A stretch of 64,000 nt of DNA from Alviniconcha marisindica (lineage: Eukaryota > Mollusca > Gastropoda > Provannidae): contig JABMCL010000020.1 of NCBI GenBank assembly GCA_018857735.1, positions 135,001 to 199,000 of the forward strand, written 5' to 3'. Positions 44,883 through 56,592 of the stretch are shown here, piece by piece (the first letter of the stretch is position 1; each line of letters starts with the position of its first letter). The translations under genes were made by a program, and so were the position numbers. The notes below the pieces were generated by a model. That model ran no database searches and had not been told where the DNA came from. It was given only the letters and a program-made list of their open reading frames with translations.

Positions 44883-45658
44883 TGGTGCTCTGCTTCATCT
44901 TCTTTGACTTTGTCGGAGCAGCATTGTCCACACCTACCCTATAACAGAATATTTCTTTGAAATATTGAATTCAAAATGTTTGATTGGATCACATTTTTGT
45001 GTGACTTAAAATTGGAGTGAAAAAAAGAAGAAAGGGACAAAAAGAAAAGAAAAAAGGGGACGGCCAGAGAGGTGTCATTTATTTCTGACCATGACTGACT
45101 GAACAATACAGTGTGTATAAACCACAACCGAAGTGGTTCAAACCATCACAACTTTCACTGTTTCAGCATTCCTCAGAAAAGACACGGAAGTTTGATCTGT
45201 GTGTTTGCTTTTTAGTTTTGTTTCAGGGATCAGTATTACCTTTACTTGCCTGTTCAAGTTCCTGTGTTAACACACTTAATGAATTTCATGTAAATCTGGA
45301 TTGGGTTAGCCTGAAGGTGGTTCTTGACTGACTGCACAGTGGGCTACCCCTTGATTATCACCATTAGAGGGTCAGACTACAGAGATGGCCTAATGCAAAC
45401 CAGCCATGTATTTACTCCAACAGTTTAGTGGAGGCAGTCTGTGCAGGCACCATGCTTGGCAGGTGATGGAGTGCACTTGGAATGCCTTTTTTCCCCTCCC
45501 ACATTTGACAGAAACTCTAGAAAGCCCATTAAAAGAAATTTCAGTTTGAATCTTCTGTTTTGATCTCTTCTAAATATTGGAGAAAACAAGTTTTGAAACT
45601 GTTGATTCCGTTAACTTGTTAACAGCTTTAAGTGTTACTGGTGATGCCTTCTGTTTCA

Positions 45659-45664
45659 ATTAAA
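45659..45664 (+). terminator. pym1: Candidate poly(A) signal of pym1
   Basis: ATTAAA about 0.78 kb after the pym1 stop. Another ATTAAA follows near 45729, so the exact cleavage site is uncertain. Confidence 0.4.
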
Positions 45665-45739
45665 AAATATCAGCAACAATGCTGAGTACAGTTGTCCATC
45701 TTTTAATTATGGGTTGGTAATTTTATTTGATTAAAAACA

Positions 45740-48040
45740 AGGTCTCAGTTTGCATCAAATGTTATTTGGGAAGATAAAAATATGTATATTTCATACATTT
45801 ACCAGACATGAACATTAGGCATTATTTATAAGTAATCCATTTTGCATTACTGATGTGTATGTGTGTGTGTGTGTGTGAGAGAGAGAGAGCGAGTGAGTGT
45901 TTGTGTACGTGTGTGTTTGTATTTCTAGAAATAATGTCTTAGGTGAAGAACATGGGGGAGTGTGGGGGGGGGGGGGATTAGTATGTGGTACACATAAGAA
46001 GCAGGTTATTTTCACCACCAAGTTGAATTAATTGTGGGTGAACAGGAAAAGCAGCCATTGCAGTGCTGAGCAATGCTTGTAACAGAAGAACACAGAGGTA
46101 TGCTTGAATTCTTGGTTCAGAAGAGCTCCACCTTTCAACAGATATGTGATGGGAAATTCCTAGAATTTCAAGTCTTCAGTAGAAGTACAGGGAATTACAT
46201 TTTCCTATGCCTGGGCATTCCCGTAGATTCGGTGCTTCTGTGTAGGATACTGTAGATGCAGAAATTAAGGCCCCCTTTGTTGAGACGCTAGTATTACTAC
46301 TGCTAGCATTGGTAAAGATTCTTTCTTTTCAGCCTGGGGGAGTAGTCAGAATCTGTGATCTGTTTTTGTATGCTTTGATGTGGTTATCATGGTTGACTGT
46401 GTGTTAAATGTGTGTCTATCTGTCTAGACTGTCAGCAGGAATTCTGCCTAATTTCAGATTTTCCCAGAGGCATTCTTCGTCATTCCCCCCCCCCCCCATC
46501 CTCTTGCAGCTGAAAGTATGTCCACTCTGAACAGTGGATCAGACTGTCACTTGTGATTCAGTTTTGTTTCACTTTCTTCTTGGCATGACCTGTGTGAGAG
46601 ACTGGGTGTTAAAGGGGATTCCGTGTTTTATGTCTGTTCACAGCGAGGTGATAACAGAGCACTAAAGGGGAATTAGACTGAAGAAGCATCAAGGGCTGTA
46701 TAGGTAGGAATGGAATATAAATATATATATACATACAGCAGTTTTTCATTCAATTTTGCATTCTGTTTGTTGAAAATTGTCCCTTGAAAGTTATGCAAGT
46801 ACAACAGAGTCCGGCTGTTTTGTGCCCAGCAGTCTCTGTCCATGATGTCACAGACATGGCCAGAATCTGTGGCAAAAAATATAGAATAGGACACGTTTGT
46901 TGTTTGGTCCTCTCTTGTTTTCACATTGACTGATAGAAATACATGCTGTTGTAAGGTAAATTTAGTCAGTTACATTTATGAGAGTTTTTGTAGTAAGCTC
47001 AGCTTGTTTAATGCTAGTGCATTAATTGCATTTGGGCAGACTTACATGAACTTGAACAAGCTTTGTTTAAAACAAATACATCTTGAACCAACCTTTTTTT
47101 CCAACTCTTCATTGGTAAAGAGTGAACCCACGTGGCTCTGCCCAAAGGAGCTCAGATTCAAAGCAAACAGTACTTCTGTTGTAGTAATATTGATAGAACA
47201 GCAAAACGAAGCATGCAAGGGAAATATTTACGCATTTTCAGGCCAACGCGCATCTTCGTTTCAGTTTCCTTGTAACTCAGTAGAGGCCAAGATTTCAATA
47301 AAAGTAAAGGTATAATGCATAAAGCTTACACAGTTATCACAGCAGCAGCTATTTTACACTCAAGTGAGTCAGTGAGGTATATAATGAGCGACTTTGCTGG
47401 CTTGAACATTGCACGGCCCAGCGCCACCTGGCTAGTGTAGGGGAGATCATTTTCAGCTGACATGAGCTTTGTCAAAGCCCCAAATATGCCCAGCGCCACC
47501 TAGCGGAGCGATCCGCAGCTAAGTCGCCCATTATGTCAGCAGAGGCCAGAGGCTAGATTTTAATCAAAGTAAAGGTATAGTGCACAAAGCTGTGGCAATA
47601 GCAGCTATTTAACACTCGAGTGAGAATCGGTGAGGGATATGTTGAAAGCAGTTGCACAGATACTTGTTGCCATCAGCTGTACATGTTCATCAGTATAATT
47701 ATGCCAGGTATGAGCAAGGAAGTGGTGAGGTTTTTAATTTGGTGTTGCTGCCAGTATCTTTGAACCAAACTACCAGACATGACATTTTTTAAAGTGAAGG
47801 TAAACTATTGTCTGTACATTCCTTCAGTGGTTTTTATCAGTGTAAATATTGTCTTGAATTTTAAAAGCATGGGATTAGGAATATGAGGGAAAGAAGTGAC
47901 TGTAATTTGTTATTGTGTTAAAAAAGAAGAAGAAGAAAAAAAAGCTGACAAATATCTGATTTACAAATGATAAACTGTGTAAAATGCATGCAGAAACAGA
48001 GAGAGAGAGAGAGAGAAACAAAACTCAAATGTTTGAATTA
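45740..48040. other. Intergenic region between the convergent pym1 and bloc1s1 ends
   Basis: No gene is recognised. It contains a (GT)n(GA)n tract at about 45855-45890, short poly-G and poly-C runs (about 45963 and 46486) and a duplicated ~100-bp block at 47280 and 47537. The ORF at 46926-47315 has no recognisable domain and overlaps that repeat. Confidence 0.6.
47280..47640. repeat. ~257-bp spaced tandem duplication
   Basis: The block 'agaggcca...agtaaaggtata(a/g)tgca(t/c)aaagct ... gcagctattt(t/a)acactc(a/g)agtgag' occurs at 47280-47382 and 47537-47640. The sequence between them carries two copies of 'cccagcgccacct'. Confidence 0.75.
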
Positions 48041-48044
48041 AAAG

Positions 48045-48050
48045 TTTAAT
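48045..48050 (-). terminator. bloc1s1: Candidate poly(A) signal of bloc1s1
   Basis: ATTAAA on the minus strand about 2.0 kb downstream of the bloc1s1 stop. It would give a long 3' UTR; nearer signals may be used instead. Confidence 0.3.
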
Positions 48051-50061
48051 TTTTAAACTAGTTTCAAACATGTTACTTTCAGCCATGCATCAAAGGTTAT
48101 CAATGTCGACAATCAGGCCAACTTATTTCTTATTAACAATCAAAGTCTCAGGACCCTAGAAACCCCCCTCCCCTAACCCTGAAGATATACCTAAAAAATA
48201 ATCAGGTACCAGGTTTAGTCTCTTACTACAACAAAAGTATGATGGGTACAAAATATCAAGTCCTAAACTATTGTTAAATAAATGCACAGAGGAGGCTGCA
48301 AGCACAATAATCTATCAATGGTTGAACATCAGTGCAGTTTCTGCCATAATGACTGTGTCGTACCATGACTGACCCTTCTGGTGCAGAACTTAACTCAGAT
48401 TTAGGAGGATCATGAGTGTTGGAAAAAAAATCTGCACACTACAAATGTATCAACAAAAACTAAAGCACGTTGAGTTTTTTGTTCTACAAAAAGATTAATT
48501 TTTGTGCATTATTACTATTATTAATTACTATCACTATATCAGGGACATTGCTTCAATCTCTGCAACTGCAGATCATGAAACTGATAAAAATGTTAGGGTC
48601 TTACAAGCTTGCTTGAAAGAATTATAACAACATCACAATATTGTCTTTCTCTCTTTCAGCACCTTTCTCCCTTGTTCACAAATCATGCAAAATGCCAGGC
48701 ACAAAGGAACAGCAACTTTTGATTTAAATAACAGTAAAAAAAATTAAACAACAACAAAACTACAGCACAAGACAACAAAAAATATTTTCTCACGCGGTCA
48801 GGCATCGTAAATGCAACTTGAATGACCATGACAACCAGTACACAATCTGGAAACTCTTGCCACATCTTAATACTGTCAGCGTCAAAAACCACAAGAGAAA
48901 AAACTTACTTTCAAAGTGTCTAAAATGTAACAATACAATAAACCTGTCTGAGGCAATGAACTGCTGTTGGTTTAGGGCTACAGTACTCCATGACCTAGAA
49001 TATAAGCAGAAGTTACTGAAGTGACGACGGCTAGAGTTTACTACACAGTTTACCATCCCACAACAGTGTAAAAAAATTGCGTGCACACACACACACACAC
49101 ATCTCTCTCTCTCTATATATATATATAATTGCAAGTATACCTACGGCAAGGCCTCTGCCAAAGGCAAAGAAAGTGAAATGTATATAATGTGAACTTTAGT
49201 ATCTGGCAACCATACAAAGTTTCATCTTGACCAAACAAAACTTGGAGAAATTTGAACTTTCATTTTGAAGTTTTAGCACCTCTTTAATGGTGAAATCTGT
49301 CATGGTCATCTGAGTACTTTTAACAAGCAGAACTTAATAATATTTCATATCATACATAATTTATGGGGTCTTTCTGAAACATCCAAGAAAGCACAGTTTA
49401 AAATGCTTCATCATCCCTATACCACTGCAAAAGCAATCAAAAACAATACAGCATCTATATTTCAGGTCTGACTACTCAAACAAAAACTTGGAGAAAATAT
49501 ACTGGTGATTCTTCCTTCCTGATATTGTGATCTTAAAATGAACTCAGCACAGGCTACAACCATTACAAACTTGAAACAATCTGTTAGACTGTGCCCAAGA
49601 AGCACTAAACAATGTCTAAAAAAAACCCTCCAACAACTGAGTGTTCACCACTGGCAGAGGAATATTGCGTAGGATATATTTCAACCAAGTCACAGTACTT
49701 TAGCACCGACAGCCCTTTTAACTGCTAGCTGTTTTCCATACATACAAAAACACCATCAGATGGCAACATAATCTCACCCAAACTGCCAATACATGCATAC
49801 ATATCTTGTGGAATGTATGAGGAACACGCTACACACTTCTTGGCTCTTGTTGACCCTTAGACACCTTCAGCAGTCAAATGACCGAAGGAGGGGAGCTTCA
49901 GGTACATACCAAATTTATGGCGTACAAACATTCCACAGAACTGTAGAAATCTCCAAAAATAACATCACCTTGTTCAACTCTTAACCAACCACACAATATG
50001 TTGTTCATGTTGTCAACGTGCATCACAGCCATCAGCTCAGCTCATTCCGTCATGGGAACTG

Positions 50062-53000
50062 TCATTCATCTGCAGTGGGGGAAAAAAAACAATGACTCAC
50101 TTGGACACGGATACAGAAAGAAAAAGAATATGCTTCACCATGTCAAACATTTTTACAGGGTGAAATTATAACTGTAGATGGAAACGCTAGGCTTATGACA
50201 TTATGTTGTCGATATATGAAATTATACACAATTAATTGTTTAGACAGCTAAATGAACAACACTGCAAGAAATGACAGCTTGCTCTCCCCTCATCTGCCCC
50301 CCCCCCCCCCCCCTTCACCCAGCACAATCTATAACACTTACTTTTTCTGTAGGCATATTCCAGGGCAGATGAAATGGTCCGCATGTCTGTCTCTATACTT
50401 TTGGCCCAGTTTTCCACATCTCCAATTTCCTGAAAAGATGGTCCATATACTTCCGTTTCAACTTTAAGAATTGTAAAAGCGCACATCACATGCACATTTG
50501 TTGAAAGTATGAATTATATGTCAAACTACATGTACTTTGATTGCCAAATGCTTTCTGAGGACACCCTTCCCCCACCCCCACCATTTAATGAAAACTGGAA
50601 ATGCACAATCCTTGTGAAGATCATAAAGCTTTCTGATGACCCACATACCTTTATAGTTTAAGTAAAATGGAAGCATATATATATATATACGAGAATAACA
50701 ACATGGTTTTAAATTGCTCAGACACAGGCACAGAGACTACTCTCAGAGACTAAAAAAATGGCGAAAACGGGGTGTGTTGCCTGTGTCTGAGCAATTTAAA
50801 ACCATGTTGCTATTCTCGTATCTGCTTCTATTTTACTTAAACTATAAAGGTATGTGGATCATCATAAAGCTTCATGGTCTTTACAATGATTGTGCATTTC
50901 CCATTTCAATTAAACTGTGGGGGTAGGGGAAGGATATGTATTATATATGATTCCATTTCTCATGAACTATAAAGGTATGTCCATGTCTTGCACTCACAGC
51001 CATGTTTCAGTTTCCAGCCAACACTCCAACCAAATATAAAGTTCTTTATAAGTAAAACATGGTTAGTTTTCAACTGACCTGCATTATAAAAATTAAGAAA
51101 ATTCCCTCTCAACTAACCTTGACCTTGAAATTAAATTAACAATAACATCACTGAAAATTAAACTAGTTAAAACAGGTACCTGCTGGCCAAATAATATCAC
51201 CACCACACAGTTTGAAAACTCTAACGTCAGTTTTGATGCTGCAGAAACTTCCCTATGCTTGTAGTATTGTACTCATGGTAACACATTTATGTAAGGCTGT
51301 CTCTTTGAAATGAAAGTCTTGGTTACTGGAAGTGGTGTTGTGCATGACCTGTAATCATTCAACAATGTAATAATTCCAATTTTAAATGCACTCTTGAACT
51401 GTATATAATGATATCATCTCCTTCAAGTGGAAGTATAGTTACTAAAAGTGTTACGTGCATGACATGTAAACATTAAAAAATACTACAAACATTCAACTCT
51501 ACAAAAACTTATCAGTCGAACAAATGCTTTGTAATTTTACCTTGTCCATTATGACAGAGATTATGTAATGTTACATAAAGCAACAAAGATCAGTATATAT
51601 ATATATATTATATACTTAAGCTCACCTTGAGAGCTGTGTTAAAATCCTCAATCAACTTGAGCCACTGCAGGGTTTGTTTGGAGAACAGTGCTGCATTGGT
51701 GTGCATATCCGTGTCTCTGTGTCCAGCTTTTTTTGGTTCACATAGGCCTGGGCCACCCTGTAGGTGTAAAAGAAATAAGTAACTTGGTGTTTTACGCCCA
51801 GCCAACCAGTATGATTATATCAGGGTGAAGGTGTAAAAAAAAAAAAGACCCATAAAAACATGCTCTAAAACCAGTACATCTACCTGTGAGCTCAGAAGCA
51901 ATGCTAGGCTTTACGAGGAATGAGCAATTTAAGTTATATACTTACAAGCCTGCAGCACCTTTCCTTACTTTTGCCCATGAGTATAATTATAATACAAGTA
52001 TACTCGGCCAACGCAAACTCATTTTATTTATTATTATTATTATTGATCGCTTTTATATAGCACTATTCTCCACTCTGAACAGACTCACTGCGCTCGCATG
52101 TGATTCTACATGAGTGAATAGCTTTTTATAGTACGTTTTTTGTTGTTGTTGAATATCCACCGAAGTGGTGTACTTAAGCACTGGCATGGCTGGTGCCACA
52201 TGAAAATGCTGCCATCTGGGCGTGTTCTGTGTACACCATACAACCATGCACCATGTCACTTCATGCAAAGCCACATACGTAAGGTGTATGCGTGTTTAGC
52301 TGTAACCTGCCATCTGCACTTTTGGCAGAATGACCGGGGTCTTTTTTACGTGCCACTGCGGTAACATGTGAGTGGAACGGATACCGAAATAAGATCAGCA
52401 CAGAAAGCTGACCCTGGAGAAGAAAATTCTCCCGCCGTTCCTGCAGGGATTCGAACCCGTCACCTTTCGATCACGAGTCTGGCACTCTAACCACTGAGCT
52501 TTCCCCGCCCCCAAGTTACTGTGCACTACTGTACGATTGGGGTGGGTAACCAATCAGACAGGAAGTTATAAACATTTATCATAACTCATCTCTCACTGCA
52601 AGTCCAGAAATACTGAAAAGGGGTAAATATTTCACATGTAGTGATGTGGCAAGACATACAGTCATGATTTCACTGGGACCATTATGTACAACAATGCAAC
52701 ACGGCATTTATAGATCTACTAAAAACAGTAAAATATGTCTGACTTCAGCAAAGATGAAATATTTATCATTTATGCAATTTGTTCCATCAAGCATTAAAAA
52801 AACAAAAAAACTCAGCGTATTCTGACCTGTGTTCTTTATCAATAAATATCAGTTTTATACTTTTAACCTTTTTAGTCTCCTCAGGAAACGGAATAACTTC
52901 ACTGAAAACAATTATGAATGAATAAATGCTATAGGAAAAAGAAAAAGATAAAAAAAGAAGCTTCCACAGTCACAGTGCAAGAAATAAAAGTTCTGAGATA

Positions 53001-55957
53001 CAATTTCATAGATGTATGCCAATTACCATGTATAATTAACACGGTAGTCATACGCTATTAAAAATTATGAGATAACCATTAAATCCCTTACTTGCACAGT
53101 TGTTATTGATAATAAGTGCCTACAGATCATGGAAGAAATGCATGTTTATTGCAATCATTTTTGTTACCAATTGTTTTTGTCTCTGTGAGTGAACTTTTGA
53201 TGTATTTCAGCATTTAAAAAAAACAAAAGCAAGTCCACAAGAAAATGTGTGGACTACTGGGTTTTACCCCAATCTATTTTTGAACTCATAATGATCAGTG
53301 ATTATTTGGTAAAGTTAGTGCATGGATTAAAAAAATAAAAAATAAAAATAAAAAAAACCAAATATATATATATATACATACATATATACTGTAAATTATC
53401 AGCTAAAATATAAATAATCATACAAAAAAATGTTTTTTTCATAAAATTTGATAAGGCTAGTTCCTTTCATACTAAAAAGTGATGCTTAACTAAAGCTGAA
53501 AGACAGTTTGCTCTTATTATAAACTCATTTTAAAAATCAACTTTTCTCCAGAAGAGCACAATGTTTTTTCAACACTCACTGTACTTGGAAAAGAGCTAAC
53601 AAATCAATACTGTACTCACCCTGCATTGAGGTGGTCTACCAAAACATGGGAGAGGGCTGTTGCTGCTACAATGGCATCTCTCTTCCGTTTCTCTGCAATT
53701 ACAAACAAAACAGGCAATTTATGTGCAAACATATTATATTAAGTATATTATCATACATATTATACATCATATGCACTGTGCTCAAATACTATCAGTTTTG
53801 TAAGCCAATACTTTTTATCATCATTGCTACTCCCACTACCTGTGAAACAGATGTTAAACAGAGACAGACTGTAACAGTGTAAGACACCTGAATGTACACT
53901 GTGTATTCAATTTTTTTTTCTCACATGTCATTGTCAGTCAAACCATACTTGACACAAATCCCTGTAACCATACTTGATGCAACTCCCTCCTTTGTAAGCT
54001 AAGTCTAATTAAACCGTAATTAATACAATGTTTGAAACCCAGCAGTGGGCCAGAAAGGGTATGCTCCCTTACAAAACAATATATATAAATATATAATACA
54101 AATATGATGACAACCAATAGATAAAACTAGAAGCAGCAGAGAGAAGCCTCCTGATCCACCAGCACTAATCCATGATCTGTCCTTGGGAGAGGAAAACAAC
54201 ACACAAACACAAACAATTAAACACAAAGAGTGAGTCGGAATTGCACAGAACACACAGGGTGGACAAGTCCTCTGTATTGGGCGGTTCAGGTGGGGTTGTT
54301 AACTCCCAGCTGACTTTTGCCCTGCATCGCTTAAGTCCCTTGGCTGCTTTTACTTCCAGTAGGCGTACTTTCTTCACAATGGAAGGCGGTGACTGTGGAT
54401 ATGCAAATTTTACATTGCCAACTTTAAAGACATTTTTGGAGGCCCACAGTCAGAATGTGTCTGGCAACAAGCAATAACTTGTTGCTTGTGCTATAGGATG
54501 CCCTGCTATAAGATGCCACAAATTCGCAATCTTCTGGTCAGTTTTTGCAACTGCAACAGTGCTAGCATTTGTACTGCTTTGCAATTCTAGGTTCAACATC
54601 CATTGTTATACACATCATGAAGCAATGCCTACTCAGAAATCGGCCTGGAAGTGACGCTGTGACCTCTCGCGACTTCTTGTGCGAAAGATTACAAAGGGCA
54701 TTCGCTCATGCAAACCAGCTTCACTGAACCACCTAATAGATAGATTTAGTAATGTGCATGGACCTGTGGACAGCCCTGGAGATTTCAGGCACTAGCTTTG
54801 TTAGCTTTTGTTGTTGTTGCCTGGACATGTTTTCTTCTCTTTGTCATACAGTATCCAAATTCAAGTTTAACATTTTGAACACTCTGACAACACTTCTAGT
54901 TGTAGTAAATGTATGCTGGGTTATTTGGGCATTTCCATAATCCATCAGGCTTGGACATGGACTATGGGATCTTTAAAGTTTAATGTGCATATTATATATG
55001 ATCTTTTTGCATGCATATTCACATGGGGGACCTTGATTAATAATAATAATAAGTCTCATTCAAATGACTTTTGTAAAGTCTGCACAGAACCTGACTCTGG
55101 GAATTCATGGTGGGCACAAAGACTAGCAAGTAGCATGTAACTGTCATCCACCTATGCAGCACCCACGCCTGATTGTGTTTAACTTAGCTTTGAAAGTGAA
55201 TGATCTCGCCTTCCCCAATGTCCTCCATCAACACAAATAATAATGATGATGATGAATCACTGCATATGATTCCCCCCCCCCCCCCCAAAGTGAAAAAAGT
55301 TGAACACAGGGTTTGTATTAGTTGGTTATTTCCAGTATTTTACTGCTTAATATCAGCATTGAAAAAAAAATCAGCAACTGATCAGAAGGTTCTGGCTGTT
55401 ATTTTGTTTGACCGGTTCCCAACAACAACAACAAAAGGCACAAAACTCCACAGCACAGAGACAAAGTGAGAGAAACAGTGTGTGTGTGTGTGTGTGGGGG
55501 GGGGGTTCTAGACAGGGGAAGGGAGCAGGGTGTTTGCTAGTAGAGCTCTAGTAGTAGTAGTAGTATACACAGCCATGTAGCTGACTCATTACAGTAATTA
55601 ATCTGACCAGTTTCTGTCAACCACTTCTGTCACACTGGTATGAAAATTGTCTAGCATGATCACTGTGAATAAAAAGGCAGCACTGAAGTTCTGTCACTAT
55701 CACAGTATCAGACATTTATAAGAAAAAAAGACTGTTTTATTTTTGTTCATCTGTATCAGTCTGTCGCAGATACAGAAATTTGTTTTTTGACAGCATGATA
55801 TATAACAATTAAAATTTTAACCGAATACATAGTATATTTTAATGTAATATGTCAACAAGTCGGGATAGCAAACAAATGGCCACACACAAAACACTGGATT
55901 GTACTTAGTTGATACAACTTCCACTGGCGCCCAACCAACAACAACAACAACAACAAC

Positions 55958-56016
<59 letters not shown>

Positions 56017-56155
56017 GGTAACTAGCCATTGTGACTGCATTAAATGTGTAACTAACAAAAGAACAGCTGACGCAGTTTCGTCTGCAATGTTTACCTTGCA
56101 ACTCTTTTCTCGCTTGCTGGCGCGTTTGATGCTGCTTTACAAGGCTAGATAACAT
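50062..56155 (-). CDS. bloc1s1: Biogenesis of lysosome-related organelles complex 1 subunit 1 (BLOS1/GCN5L1), with a 1-nt frameshift in exon 3
   Basis: Coiled-coil subunit of BLOC-1 and BORC, which act in lysosome-related organelle biogenesis and lysosome positioning; it is also linked to mitochondrial protein acetylation. Exons: 56155-56095 (MLSSLVKQHQTRQQARKELQ), 53692-53620 (EKRKRDAIVAATALSHVLVD, then HLNAG), 51757-51626 (VAQAYVNQKKLDTET... / ...HTNAALFSKQTLQWLKLIED then FNTALK), 50429-50342 (EIGDVENWAKSIETDMRTIS, then SALEYAYRK) and 50069-50062 (NE, stop). Splice sites are consensus. Exon 3 has 132 nt where the frame needs 133, and the frame changes between 'LDTETR' and 'MHTNAALF'; with the base counted the protein is about 120 residues, against 125 in the human core isoform. 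An in-frame upstream ATG at 56227 would add 24 residues; the start at 56155 is the conserved one. Confidence 0.9.
50560..50945. mobile_element. Foldback element (large inverted repeat, ~160-bp arms)
   Basis: Left arm about 50560-50735 and right arm about 50785-50945 are near-perfect reverse complements. Shared blocks include 'aaatgcacaatc', 'catacctttatagtttaagt', 'aaaatggaagca' and 'acatggttttaaattgctca' then 'gacacaggca'. A ~50-bp loop separates them. It is non-coding and lies in the bloc1s1 intron between exons 3 and 4. It is consistent with a foldback/MITE-type element. Confidence 0.85.
52019..52511 (-). mobile_element. tRNA-derived SINE, reverse-orientation copy
   Basis: Read on the minus strand it has an A box (aagctcagtggttagagtgc), a B box (ggtgacgggttcgaatccctg), the same body blocks as 39303-39791 and the 3' end 'gctatataaaagcgatcaat' with an (AAT)n tail. 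It lies in the bloc1s1 intron between exons 2 and 3. Sequence identity to the other copy looks high, suggesting fairly recent activity. Confidence 0.85.
54270..54735 (+). mobile_element. SAP-like ORF repeat, copy 2 (longest)
   Basis: After a leader (gcggttcaggtggggttgtt, then aactcccagctgacttttgc) an ORF starts at 54379: MEGGDCGYANFTLPTLKTFL, then EAHSQNVSGNKQ, then a stop. In-frame text after the stop continues LVACAIGCP. The order 'LPTLKxFLxxxxxxxSGNKxxLVxxAxG' resembles a SAP DNA-binding helix-extended-helix. The following ~250 bp (caacagtgctagcatttgta, cgcgacttcttgtgcgaaag) matches copy 3. It lies in bloc1s1 intron 1. Confidence 0.6.
55927..56015. repeat. (CAA)n(CA)n compound microsatellite next to bloc1s1 exon 1
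   Basis: About nine CAA units followed by about 32 CA units, ending about 80 bp from the bloc1s1 exon 1 donor, in the first intron of that gene. Confidence 0.95.
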
Positions 56156-56401
56156 GGCGAACACGGTCACAGGACAGGAAAGCCAGCCCTGAACAGAATA
56201 GTGCCTGTTTGCAGTGTTTCCGTACAATCTTTTCCGTCCTTGCTTGCTCGAGTCAAGTGGGTTTCAAGTGGAAGGACTTTCAGCCTGACTCAACCGGAAG
56301 TTAGCGTACAGGTACTTCTCGCTGTAAAACGCGCATCCCCCGAGATTTGGCTTCAGGGACAGCGACCGTGTAGTCACCGTGTAGAGGCCTACCCGACTAG
56401 A
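56156..56401. promoter_or_regulatory. Bidirectional bloc1s1 / integrin-alpha promoter
   Basis: The two start codons face away from each other across 246 bp with no other gene between them. The interval contains a consensus ETS/GABP site, ACCGGAAGT, at 56293-56301, typical of TATA-less housekeeping bidirectional promoters. No TATA box is evident. Transcription start sites are not determined. Confidence 0.6.
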
Positions 56402-56592
56402 ATGGCGGATCAGGAAACGCGTCTGTTGACGGCCCGGTGTCTGGCTTTTGTTGTGATCATTTCAATGTGTTGTGGCTTCAATTTGGACCCAAGATTTTCT
56501 GTGACGAAGCGGGGGTCCCGGGACAGTTACTTTGGATACTCTGTCACAGAGCACCAGATTGTGGGAGATGATGGCAGTGTAGTGGAAAATTT
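56402..56592 (+). CDS. Integrin alpha subunit, first coding exon (5' partial gene)
   Basis: Encodes 63 residues and two bases of codon 64. MADQETRLLTARCLAFVVII then SMCCG is a signal peptide with a hydrophobic core, and cleavage is expected before FNLD. The mature start, FNLDPRFSVTKRGSRDSYFG then YSVTEHQIVGDDGSVVEN, carries the 'FNLD...G...SYFGYSV' pattern that opens blade 1 of the integrin alpha beta-propeller. The exon ends at a strong donor (AATTT/GTAAGTTATC). The next residues would normally be LLVGAP; no such exon was found in the remaining 7.4 kb, so the gene continues outside. Its head-to-head position with bloc1s1 parallels human ITGA7-BLOC1S1, suggesting the laminin-binding (alpha-3/6/7) clade by inference. 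Integrin alpha chains are single-pass membrane receptors for extracellular matrix. Confidence 0.85.

Noticed and set aside
56155..56227. The upstream in-frame ATG of bloc1s1 as the main start
   Set aside because: The added 24 residues show no family similarity; MLSSLVKQHQ aligns directly with the conserved start. An N-terminally extended isoform remains possible.
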